DNA from: CAYQQQ01 sp964420125
GTDB lineage: Bacteria; Actinomycetota; Acidimicrobiia; Acidimicrobiales; Microtrichaceae
Direction of reading: 5' to 3'
Assembly (NCBI GenBank): GCA_964420125.1
Contig: CAYQQQ010000020.1
Coordinates: 17,352 to 81,351 of the forward strand
Length of the DNA stretch: 64,000 nt
In this document: positions 1 to 7,212 of the stretch, piece after piece
Layout of the letters: the number at the start of each line of letters is the position of its first letter
Position numbering within the stretch: the stretch's first letter is position 1
Made by a program: the position numbers and the translations under genes
The notes under the pieces: generated by a model
The model's database searches: none
Told to the model about the DNA's origin: nothing
Seen by the model: the letters and a program-made list of their open reading frames with translations, nothing else

Positions 1-341
1 CCGGCGTTGTCGATGAGCAGGTGGATCTCCGGGTGGCGGTCGGTCAGCTCGGCCGCCGCAGCGCGCACCGAGTCGAGGGAGGCGAGGTCGAGCACAGAGG
101 TCTCGATCGCCCCGGAGCCGGCGGGCAGCGCCTCGGTGAGCTGGGCGGCGGTGTCGGCCAGACGCTGCGGGTCGCGCCCGGCGATCACCACGTCGGCACC
201 GTGAGCGGCCAGCGTCCGGGCCGTCTCGCGCCCCAGGCCGCCGTAGCCGCCGGTCACCACCGCCAACCGGCCCGAGAGGTCCACACCCTCGAGCACCTCG
301 TCGGTGGTGGTCTCGGCGCCGAAGGTCCCGTGCTGCGTCAT
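1..341 (-). CDS. SDR-family NAD(P)-dependent oxidoreductase, 3' part outside window
   Basis: The first 113 residues of a short-chain dehydrogenase/reductase are visible; the rest lies beyond the left edge. The dinucleotide-binding motif TGGYGGLG (TGxxxGxG) is at residues 30-37, followed by an AGRD segment typical of the strand-2 cofactor selector. An 'LLIDNAG' segment (the NNAG motif) sits right at the edge. The ATG at 341 precedes an MTQHGTFGAETT leader. The visible half resembles retinol dehydrogenase/protochlorophyllide-type SDRs, but the catalytic YxxxK is not in view, so the substrate cannot be guessed. It is co-directional with the UbiB-like gene behind it. Confidence 0.85.
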   Translation of the reverse strand, partial: MTQHGTFGAETTTDEVLEGVDLSGRLAVVTGGYGGLGRETARTLAAHGADVVIAGRDPQRLADTAAQLTEALPAGSGAIETSVLDLASLDSVRAAAAELTDRHPEIHLLIDNA

Positions 342-384
342 GGCCGGCACGGTAGCCGAGCTCGTGGAGGGAACCGGGCCGCCC

Positions 385-1869
385 TCAGAGGTGCTCGTCG
401 GGGTCGACGGGCTCGGCGGGGTCGGCGGCGCGCAGCTCGTCCATCTTCGCCTGGGCCTCCTCGGGGAAGATGTTCTTGATGAGGTACGGATCGAGCACCA
501 TCAGGTAGTCGGGGGAGATCCCCTTCACGTAGCGCTCGAAGTAGAGGAACTGCTTGCCCAGCAGGCTCAGCTCCTGAGGGGCGGAGATGTCGCCCATCTG
601 CTCGGCCAGCTCCAGGGACTGCATGAACAGGTCGGCGAACTGGAGGTCCTCCATGCGGGTGTTCATGATCGGCTCGAACACCGAGTGCAGCAGGGCGGCG
701 AGGGACTCGTCGTCGCCCAGGTCGCCGCTGATGATCCCCAGGCGCTTGTAGCCCCGCACCACACGGACGAAGTCGTGGTCGAGCATGAAGGTGTAGAGGA
801 TGTCCTTCACCATCTGCTGCCACTCGGGACCGAACTCGCCCATGATCCCGAAGTCGAGGAAGCAGGCCCGGCCGTCCTCCAGCGCCCAGATGTTGCCGGC
901 GTGCAGGTCGCCGTGGAACGGACCGTGGATGGCCATCGCCTCGATCCAGGCCTTCATCCCCCGCCGCAGGTTGCCCTTGGCGTCGAAGCCCATCCGCTCG
1001 TGGCCCTCGAAGTCGTCCATGGGCACGCCGTAGACCCGCTCCATGCAGATCATGTGGGGGCCGCAGTAGTCCCAGTGCACCTCCGGTGCGGTGACCATCT
1101 TGTTGTCGCCGAACACGTGGAGGTTCTCACGGAACTGGTGCTGGCGCCACGCCTCCAGCGACGTGTTGAGCTCCTGGTTGGTGAGGCGGTGGAGGTCCTC
1201 GATCAGTCCCGTCGCGTTGGCCCGCCGGCCCGCCTTGGTGCGCATCAGCAGCTTGGCGAAGGCGTAGGTGATGCGGATGTCGCGGTTCATCGACTCGGCC
1301 AGGCCGGGGCGGAGGAGCTTGATCACCGCCTTGCGGCCGTCGGGGAGCTCCACTGCGTGCACCTGCCCGACCGATGCCGCCGACAGGGCGTCGCGATCGA
1401 TCGACGCGAAGAGCTGCTCGGGCGGGTGGCCGAGGTCGTCGACGATGGTCTGGCGGACCAGCTCGAAGGGGAACGGCGGCACCTCCTGGAGGCACCGCAT
1501 CGCCGGGCGGGCCATGTCGTCGGGGAACATGCCGGACGAGGCGATGATCTGGCCGATCTTCACGTAGTTGGAGCCCAGCGCGAAGAACCCCTCCACCACG
1601 CCCTCGCTGGCGCAGAAGAGCAGGCTCCCCCGCCGCGGGTGGAGGACCTTCCGCAGGGCACCGCGAGCGGCGAACAGGATGAGGGTGAGCACCGCCTGGA
1701 CCATCCGCACCAGCTCGCGCACGCCGAAGCGGTGGATGTCGGGGTAGTCGACCACCAGGGCCTCCGCCGGCGGCCCGTCGGCGTAGGGGCCGCGGAAGTG
1801 GGTGCGCAGACCGACCGTGCCGAACGTGTCGGCATCGGCCCTCGCTTCGACCGCGTCGCTGTCGACCAT
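385..1869 (-). CDS. AarF/ABC1/UbiB-family atypical kinase
   Basis: A 494-residue protein of the ABC1/UbiB atypical kinase family. The family signature KIGQ is at residues 104-107, the Ala-rich nucleotide loop (SAASVGQVH) at about 163-171, and the VAIK-like lysine at K184 (AVIK). The catalytic HGDLHAGN is at 319-326 and the metal-binding LDFG at 338-341. These are all the hallmarks of an active fold. Known relatives bind ATP and act in quinone or lipid biology; no quinone gene adjoins this one, so the role is open. The start at 1869 is preferred over the upstream ATG at 1896 because GGGGAGGA lies just before it. Confidence 0.9.
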   Translation of the reverse strand: MVDSDAVEARADADTFGTVGLRTHFRGPYADGPPAEALVVDYPDIHRFGVRELVRMVQAVLTLILFAARGALRKVLHPRRGSLLFCASEGVVEGFFALGSNYVKIGQIIASSGMFPDDMARPAMRCLQEVPPFPFELVRQTIVDDLGHPPEQLFASIDRDALSAASVGQVHAVELPDGRKAVIKLLRPGLAESMNRDIRITYAFAKLLMRTKAGRRANATGLIEDLHRLTNQELNTSLEAWRQHQFRENLHVFGDNKMVTAPEVHWDYCGPHMICMERVYGVPMDDFEGHERMGFDAKGNLRRGMKAWIEAMAIHGPFHGDLHAGNIWALEDGRACFLDFGIMGEFGPEWQQMVKDILYTFMLDHDFVRVVRGYKRLGIISGDLGDDESLAALLHSVFEPIMNTRMEDLQFADLFMQSLELAEQMGDISAPQELSLLGKQFLYFERYVKGISPDYLMVLDPYLIKNIFPEEAQAKMDELRAADPAEPVDPDEHL

Positions 1870-1970
1870 CGATCCTCCCCTCGCGCCCGGCGCCATGCGA
1901 TCGCTACGGGCGGCTGCAGACCGCCGACGCAGGCGCTGAGACTACCGAACCTCGTTCAGATCGACCCAAA

Positions 1971-2010
1971 CGACAGGTCGACAGGTCGACCGGCCGACCG
2001 GCCGACCGCT
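1971..2010. repeat. Five-copy 8-bp tandem array
   Basis: Octamer units in register: cgacaggt twice, then cgaccggc twice, then cgaccgct. The array lies between the end of the MOSC gene (whose stop codon begins at 2010) and the start of the AarF-like gene. It could be a slippage product in the leader of the AarF-like gene or an operator array. No other structure is seen in this 140-bp gap. Confidence 0.6.
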
Positions 2011-2558
2011 CACCGGCGCGTCACGGTGTCGCCGGCACGAACGCATCCCGGCACCACGACCCGGGCGTTGAGGCCCCGGAGGCGCAGCGGCAGGTTCGGC
2101 GCGTCGTTCACCCACTGCCAGGCGGGGGTGCCGAAGCGCGCCGCGAACTTCCGACAGCCCCGGTGCGGCTCGGCGGTGACCTCGATCTCCGCCGTCCCCA
2201 ACCGGAGCCTCGATCCCGGAGGGAGCCGATCCTGGTGCAGGTCCAGGTCGAGGTGCAGCTGGTCGCCGGCCAGCGCACGCCGCTCATCGGTGTCGGCCAG
2301 CAGCGCCATCACCCTGGAGCTGACCAGGTTGAGCTGCATGTCGGGGTGAGGGGAGCCGTCGGGCGTGCGACGAGAGGATCGCGCCGACCAGCCGTCGCCC
2401 AGCAGCCCGTCGGCGAGGGTCAGCTCCCCCACCTCGAGGATCTCGCGACGGCCCTCGGCGGGTCGGCGCACCACCAGGGTGACCTCCCCTGCGTCGCGCG
2501 GGGCGGACAGGACGTGCTCCAGGCCTGCGTCGAGCTCGGCTCGGGTGCGGTGCGGCAT
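2010..2558 (-). CDS. MOSC-domain protein
   Basis: A 182-residue protein with the C-terminal half of a MOSC fold. The segment PHRGCRKFAARFG (about 131-143, Cys at 135) matches the family's conserved Cys-Lys-Phe...Arg-Phe-Gly stretch. Upstream are the GDGWSAR and 'MQLNLVSSRVMALL' segments seen in stand-alone MOSC proteins. In molybdenum-cofactor sulfurases and YiiM/YuaD-type proteins this cysteine handles sulfur or molybdopterin. No molybdenum genes are nearby, so the substrate is not inferable. The start is an ATG at 2558. Confidence 0.85.
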   Translation of the reverse strand: MPHRTRAELDAGLEHVLSAPRDAGEVTLVVRRPAEGRREILEVGELTLADGLLGDGWSARSSRRTPDGSPHPDMQLNLVSSRVMALLADTDERRALAGDQLHLDLDLHQDRLPPGSRLRLGTAEIEVTAEPHRGCRKFAARFGTPAWQWVNDAPNLPLRLRGLNARVVVPGCVRAGDTVTRR

Positions 2559-2705
2559 GGGACCCACGGTGCCCGACCGGACCGACGTGGAGCGAGCGGG
2601 TTTCTCCGTGGAGCAGGTCGCGCCGCTCCCAGCCGGGCGCTCGGCTAGAGTTCGCCCGCCCCACCCCACGACGTGGTCCCGCCACGCTCCACAAGGAGTT
2701 CCGAC

Positions 2706-3116
2706 ATGATCCTTGCCGACATCAACATGGGCGAGCTGCTCTGGTCGTTCCTGCTGATCTTCTTCATGGTCATGTACTTCATGATCCTGTTCAGCATCCT
2801 GGGCGACCTCTTCCGCGACAAGGAGACCAGCGGCTGGGTGAAGGCCGTCTGGGTGCTGGCGCTGATCCTCTTCCCGTTCCTGGCTGCGCTCATCTACCTG
2901 ATCGTGCGTGGCAACGGCATGAGCGAGCGGGCCATCCAGGCCCAGAAGGACGCGCAGGCCCAGATGCAGGAGTACGCCAAGGCGGTCGTGGCCCAGGGCG
3001 GCGACGCCAGCGGTTCCGCCACCGATCAGATCGCCTCGGCCAAGCAGCTGCTGGACTCCGGGGCCATCTCCCAGGCGGAGTTCGACGCCCTCAAGGCCAA
3101 GGCGCTCGCCAGCTGA
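2706..3116 (+). CDS. Small membrane protein with PLDc_N and SHOCT domains
   Basis: A 136-residue protein. Residues about 8-35 and 45-65 form two hydrophobic segments with the PLDc_N pattern (W...LFPFLAALIYLIVRG). A charged linker follows, and then a C-terminal SHOCT motif (IASAKQLLDSGAISQAEFDALKAKAL), a short helical module often attached to bacterial envelope proteins. AAGGAG at 2693-2698 is ideally spaced from the ATG at 2706. It is transcribed alone, convergent with the carboxylase gene. A second PLDc_N-type protein occurs at 56260 in this window. Confidence 0.9.
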   Translation: MILADINMGELLWSFLLIFFMVMYFMILFSILGDLFRDKETSGWVKAVWVLALILFPFLAALIYLIVRGNGMSERAIQAQKDAQAQMQEYAKAVVAQGGDASGSATDQIASAKQLLDSGAISQAEFDALKAKALAS

Positions 3117-3197
3117 CACGCCGGGCGGTCTGGGGCGCGGGTGGAGGGGACCAGCCGTTCACCGGAGGTGCGGGGGACCGCCGCTCGGCCCGTCCCC

Positions 3198-5219
3198 TCA
3201 GCTCGACTCGAGCAGCACCAGCACCGTCCCGGCGTCGACCCTGTCGCCGGCGGCGACCAGCACCTCGGTGACCGTCGCGTCGGCACGCGCCGTGATGCGG
3301 TGCTCCATCTTCATCGCCTCGACGACGACCAGCAGGTCGCCGTCGGCGACCTCGTCGCCGGCCGACACGTGCACCGACACCACCGCACCCGGGAGGGGGG
3401 AGACCGGCCCGCCGCTGGCCTCGGCCGCGTCGTGGTCGACGAAGCGCGGCACCTCCTCCCACGACGTGCGGCCTTCGGCGCTGCGGGCGTGCCGCACCCC
3501 GGCGCCACCGCCCGCGACCACCTCCACGCTCCGCCGTAGGCCGTCGATGCTCACCCAGCCCTGGCCGTAGCGCAGGTCGACCACCCGTCGCGCGTCCTCC
3601 TCCAGCTCCCCGGTGTCGGGGTCGGGACGGGGCCAGTCGCCGACGCGCACCTCGGCTCGGCCCGGTGCGGTCACCACGTACTCGACCTCGTGCACCTCGT
3701 CAGCGGCGAGGTCGCGCCACTGGCGACGCTGTCCCTGGGTGCGCAGGTTGCGCCAGCCGGAGGCGGCGAAGCCCCACACGGCGTCGTGCTCACGGTGCTC
3801 GTGCTCGTGGCGGAGCACCACCGCCAGGAGGTGCGCCAGGCGGTCGTCGCCGGCGGGCCCACGGGCCTCCTCGGTGCCGGGGTGCTCGGCCAGGTAGGCC
3901 GTCGGAGTGCGAGCGGCGAGGAAGTCCTCCTCGGTGAGGATCGCCACCAGGCAGTCGGCGTCGGTGCGGACCCCGGCCAGGTCGGCGGTGCGCAGCGCCC
4001 GGGCCAGCCGCTCGGCCGCCTCGGAGCGCCTCGGTGCGTGGGCGATGATCTTGGCCAGCAGCGAGTCGTAGTCGGCGGAGACCACGGAGCCGGCCGTCAC
4101 CCCGCTGTCGACGCGCACGCCGTCGCCCAGCTCGAAGCGCTCGATCGTCCCCGTCGAGGGGAGCCAGCCCGCCACCGGATCCTCCGCCACCAGGCGCACC
4201 TCGATGGCGTGACCGACGACGCGCACGTCGTCCTGACCGAAGGGCAACGCCTCCCCGGCCGCCACCCGCAGCTGGAGCTCCACCAGGTCGACACCGGTGA
4301 CGGCCTCGGTGACGGGGTGCTCCACCTGGAGTCGGGTGTTGACCTCGAGGAAGCTGATGGTGGGCGCCTCGCCGCCGGCGGTGTCGCTCACCATGAACTC
4401 CACCGTGCCGGCGTTGTGGTAGCCGACGTGGCGGGCCAGGGCCAGGGCACCGTCGCAGAGCAGCTCGCGGGTGGCCCGGTCGATGCCCGCGGAGGGGGCC
4501 TCCTCGATCACCTTCTGGTTGCGGCGCTGCACGGAGCACTCCCGCTCCCCGAAGTGCACGACGTTGCCGTGGTGGTCGCCGAGGATCTGCACCTCGACGT
4601 GGCGGCCGCGCTCGATGAACGGCTCGATGAAGACGGTGCCGTCGCCGAAGGCGGACTCGGCCTCCCGGGCGGCGGCGGCCACGGCATCGGCCAGCTCCGC
4701 GGGGTCGCGCACGACGCGCATGCCCCGCCCGCCGCCCCCCGCGGCCGCCTTGATGAGCGCCGGGCCCCCACCGGTGAGGGCGTCGAGGTCGTCCGGCAGG
4801 GAGTCCGCGGTGACCACGGAGGCGGCGGTGGTGGGCACCCCTGCCGCCACGGCCGCCTGCTTGGCGGCGATCTTGTCGCCCAGCAGCTCGATCTGCTCGG
4901 GGGTCGGGCCCACCCAGATCAGCCCGGCGGCGGTCACCGCCCTGGCGAACTCGGCGTTCTCGGCCAGGAACCCGTAGCCGGGGTGCACGGCGTCCGCACC
5001 GGTGCGCAGGGCCGCGTCGATCACGGCATCGGCGCGCAGGTAGGACTCCGCCGGGGTGGCGCCTCCGAGGGCCACCGCCAGGTCCACCGTGGCGGTGTGC
5101 AGGGCGCCGGCGTCGGGTTCGGAGTAGACGCCGACGGTGGAGATGCCCAGGCGATGGGCGGTGCGGGCCACCCGCACGGCGATCTCGCCGCGGTTGGCGA
5201 TCAGCAGGCGGGAGATCAC
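3198..5219 (-). CDS. Acyl-CoA carboxylase alpha subunit (biotin carboxylase + biotin carrier)
   Basis: A 673-residue fused subunit that carboxylates biotin with ATP and bicarbonate and carries the biotin to the carboxyltransferase. The N-terminal LLIANRGEIAVRV is the biotin carboxylase start. The ATP-grasp glycine loop (AAAGGGGRGMRVV) and the EVNTRLQVEHPVTE active-site segment are present. The C-terminal lipoyl-like domain carries EAMKMEH, with the biotinyl lysine at about K637, 37 residues from the end. The GTG start at 5219 is chosen because homologues begin at this point and GAGG lies upstream; an ATG at 5294 would add an unrelated leader. It sits downstream of the carboxyltransferase gene across a repeat-bearing gap. 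The substrate (acetyl-, propionyl- or methylcrotonyl-CoA) is not decided by sequence alone. Confidence 0.95.
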   Translation of the reverse strand: MISRLLIANRGEIAVRVARTAHRLGISTVGVYSEPDAGALHTATVDLAVALGGATPAESYLRADAVIDAALRTGADAVHPGYGFLAENAEFARAVTAAGLIWVGPTPEQIELLGDKIAAKQAAVAAGVPTTAASVVTADSLPDDLDALTGGGPALIKAAAGGGGRGMRVVRDPAELADAVAAAAREAESAFGDGTVFIEPFIERGRHVEVQILGDHHGNVVHFGERECSVQRRNQKVIEEAPSAGIDRATRELLCDGALALARHVGYHNAGTVEFMVSDTAGGEAPTISFLEVNTRLQVEHPVTEAVTGVDLVELQLRVAAGEALPFGQDDVRVVGHAIEVRLVAEDPVAGWLPSTGTIERFELGDGVRVDSGVTAGSVVSADYDSLLAKIIAHAPRRSEAAERLARALRTADLAGVRTDADCLVAILTEEDFLAARTPTAYLAEHPGTEEARGPAGDDRLAHLLAVVLRHEHEHREHDAVWGFAASGWRNLRTQGQRRQWRDLAADEVHEVEYVVTAPGRAEVRVGDWPRPDPDTGELEEDARRVVDLRYGQGWVSIDGLRRSVEVVAGGGAGVRHARSAEGRTSWEEVPRFVDHDAAEASGGPVSPLPGAVVSVHVSAGDEVADGDLLVVVEAMKMEHRITARADATVTEVLVAAGDRVDAGTVLVLLESS

Positions 5220-5321
5220 GACCGGACCTCGCTCGCGGTGTGCGGCCGCGAGCCGCGCACCGCCCCAGCCGAACTGGCGGGTGTGGCACCACACCGGCGA
5301 GGCCCACAGCTGTCAGTTCGT

Positions 5322-5456
5322 GGAACGTGCCGGCGGGGCGGGGGGTCCCCGCCGGCCCTGCGATGAGCGCTTGCGAAGCACGGAACCTGGTCCGAGTGGC
5401 CGGGAACGTGCCGGTGGGGCGGGGGGTCCCCGCCGGCCCTGCGATGAGCGCTTGCG
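5322..5456. repeat. Two 54-bp direct repeats, each a GC-rich hairpin
   Basis: Copy 1 is 5322-5375 and copy 2 is 5403-5456 (period 81). They differ only at one C/T position (5334 versus 5415). Each contains an inverted repeat, GCCGGCGGGG facing CCCCGCCGGC (5329-5338 with 5347-5356; 5410-5419 with 5428-5437). The C-to-T change in copy 2 becomes a G.U wobble. They fill the gap between the two carboxylase subunit genes, so on the minus-strand transcript they would form two successive hairpins. They may be an intercistronic RNA element or a dispersed genomic repeat. Confidence 0.9.
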
Positions 5457-5470
5457 CGAAGAGCCATGAG

Positions 5471-7084
5471 TCAATGCCTCCAGACGCCGTAGGCCTCGGC
5501 GCCCTCGACCACGTTGCTGTGGGAGGCGGAGATGGCCATGCCCAGCACGGTGCGGGTGTCGCCGGGGTGGATGATGCCGTCGTCCCACATCCGACCCGTG
5601 GCGAAGAGCGCGGTGGACTGGGTGTCGACGAGGAGCTCCAACATGCCCGTCTGCTCGGCGAGCTTCTCCTCGTCCACCTCGATGCCCCGGCCGGCCGCGG
5701 CGTTGCGGGCGATGATCTCCATCACCCCGGCCAGCTGCTTGGGACCCATCACGGCGATGCGGTGGTTGGGCCAGGTGAACACGAAGCGGGGCTCGTAGGC
5801 GCGCCCCGACATCCCGTAGTTGCCGGCGCCGTAGCTGGCGCCGACCATCACCACGAAGTGGGGCACCTCGGAGTTCGACACGGCGTTGATGAGCTTGGCG
5901 CCGTTGCGGATGATCCCGCCCTGCTCGGCGGCGGAGCCCACCATGAACCCGGTGATGTTCTGGACGAACACCAGGGGCGTGTCGGTCTTGTTGCACAGCT
6001 GGATGAACTGGGCGCCCTTCTCTGACTCCTCGGAGAACAGGATCCCGTTGTTGGCCAGCACGCCGACGGGGAACCCGCAGATCGACCCCCACCCGCAGAC
6101 GAGCTTGTCGCCGTAGAGCGGCTTGAACTCTTCGAAGCGGCTGCCGTCGAGCACCCGGGCGAGGACCTCGCGCACCTCGAAGGGCACCCGCACGTCCGTC
6201 GAGGCGCACCCGATCAGCTCGTCGGGGTCGTACAGCGGATCGTCGGCCGGCTCGGTGGGGCCGGGGCCGAGCTTGCGCCAGTTGAGGTGGCGGACGATGT
6301 CCCGCCCGATGCGGATGGCGTCCATCTCGTCGAGGGCCAGGTAGTCGGACAGCCCGGAGGTGCGGCTGTGCATCTCTGCCCCGCCGAGGGTCTCCTCGTC
6401 GACGTCCTCGTCGATGGCCATCTTCACCAACGGCGGACCGCCGAGGTAGGCGAAGGCCCGGTTCTTGACCATCACCACGTAGTCGCTCATGCCGAGGCCA
6501 TAGGCCCCGCCGGCGGTGGCCGGGCCGAAGGCCAGGGTGATGGTGGGGACGCCCTGGCGGGAGAGCTGGGTGAGGTGTCGGAACTGCGCGCCGCCGGGCA
6601 CGAAGATGTCGGCCTGGCGGGGCAGCTCGGCGCCGGCCGCCTCGTTCAGGTTGATGTAGGGCAGGCGGTTCTGCTGGGCGATCTCGAAGGCCCGGAACGC
6701 CTTGGTGACGGTGTGGGGGTTGGCCGAGCCGCCGCGGTAGGTCATGTCGGTGCCGCCGATCATGCACTCGACGCCCTCGATGATCCCGATGCCGCAGGCG
6801 ATGCCCGCGCCGATCGGGTCCTCGGTCTCCGCCGCGGCCAGGGGCATCAGCTCCAGGAAGGGCGTGTCGGGGTCGATCAGGTGCTCGATGCGCTCGCGCA
6901 CGAGCATCTTGCCGCGCTTGCGGTGCCGGTCGACGTAGCGCTGGCCGCCGATCGTGGGGACCTGCGCCATCAGCTCCGCCACCCGGTCCCACAACGCCTC
7001 CATCTCCGCTCGGTTCTGGAGGTACTCGGGGGCGCGGGTGTCGAGCCGGCTGCGCAGTACGGGAGCGCTGCTGGTGGCCTTCAT
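5471..7084 (-). CDS. Acyl-CoA carboxylase carboxyltransferase (beta) subunit
   Basis: A 537-residue crotonase-fold carboxyltransferase. The N-lobe carries YINLNEAAGAELPRQ, the GGAYGLGMSDYVVMV oxyanion-hole region and GGAEMHSRTSGLSDYLA. The C-lobe carries FVQNITGFMVG, MVGASYGAGNYGMSGRAY and an AVMGPKQLAGVM segment. This pattern is closest to methylcrotonyl-/geranyl-CoA carboxylase beta subunits (535-540 aa). The ATG at 7084 begins the conserved MKATSSAPVLRSRLD leader; the frame stays open upstream without homology. It transfers carboxyl from biotin on the partner encoded at 3198-5219. Assignment as the MCC type is inference. Confidence 0.93.
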   Translation of the reverse strand: MKATSSAPVLRSRLDTRAPEYLQNRAEMEALWDRVAELMAQVPTIGGQRYVDRHRKRGKMLVRERIEHLIDPDTPFLELMPLAAAETEDPIGAGIACGIGIIEGVECMIGGTDMTYRGGSANPHTVTKAFRAFEIAQQNRLPYINLNEAAGAELPRQADIFVPGGAQFRHLTQLSRQGVPTITLAFGPATAGGAYGLGMSDYVVMVKNRAFAYLGGPPLVKMAIDEDVDEETLGGAEMHSRTSGLSDYLALDEMDAIRIGRDIVRHLNWRKLGPGPTEPADDPLYDPDELIGCASTDVRVPFEVREVLARVLDGSRFEEFKPLYGDKLVCGWGSICGFPVGVLANNGILFSEESEKGAQFIQLCNKTDTPLVFVQNITGFMVGSAAEQGGIIRNGAKLINAVSNSEVPHFVVMVGASYGAGNYGMSGRAYEPRFVFTWPNHRIAVMGPKQLAGVMEIIARNAAAGRGIEVDEEKLAEQTGMLELLVDTQSTALFATGRMWDDGIIHPGDTRTVLGMAISASHSNVVEGAEAYGVWRH

Positions 7085-7161
7085 CGGCGGCGACCCTATT
7101 CGCCCCGCCCACCGCTCGCGCCAATCCTGCGGGAGATGGGCCGCTACGGCTGCCCCAGGGA

Positions 7162-7204
7162 CGCGAGACGGGGGCGCGCCACCGCGGCGAGCCCCCGTCT
7201 CGCG
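7162..7204 (-). terminator. Terminator hairpin behind the MmpL gene
   Basis: A perfect 14-bp stem: CGCGAGACGGGGGC at 7162-7175 pairs with 7191-7204, with a 15-nt loop. It begins 9 bases past the stop of the MmpL gene on the minus strand and lies 78 bases upstream of the carboxyltransferase start, so it should separate the two transcripts. There is no T-run, as is common in high-GC actinobacterial terminators. Confidence 0.75.
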
Positions 7205-7212
7205 AACCTCGT

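Noticed and set aside
304..2349. Long plus-strand open frame opposite the AarF gene
   Set aside because: High GC leaves antisense frames open; the text is His/Val/Glu-rich shadow sequence, and the minus strand carries all UbiB motifs.
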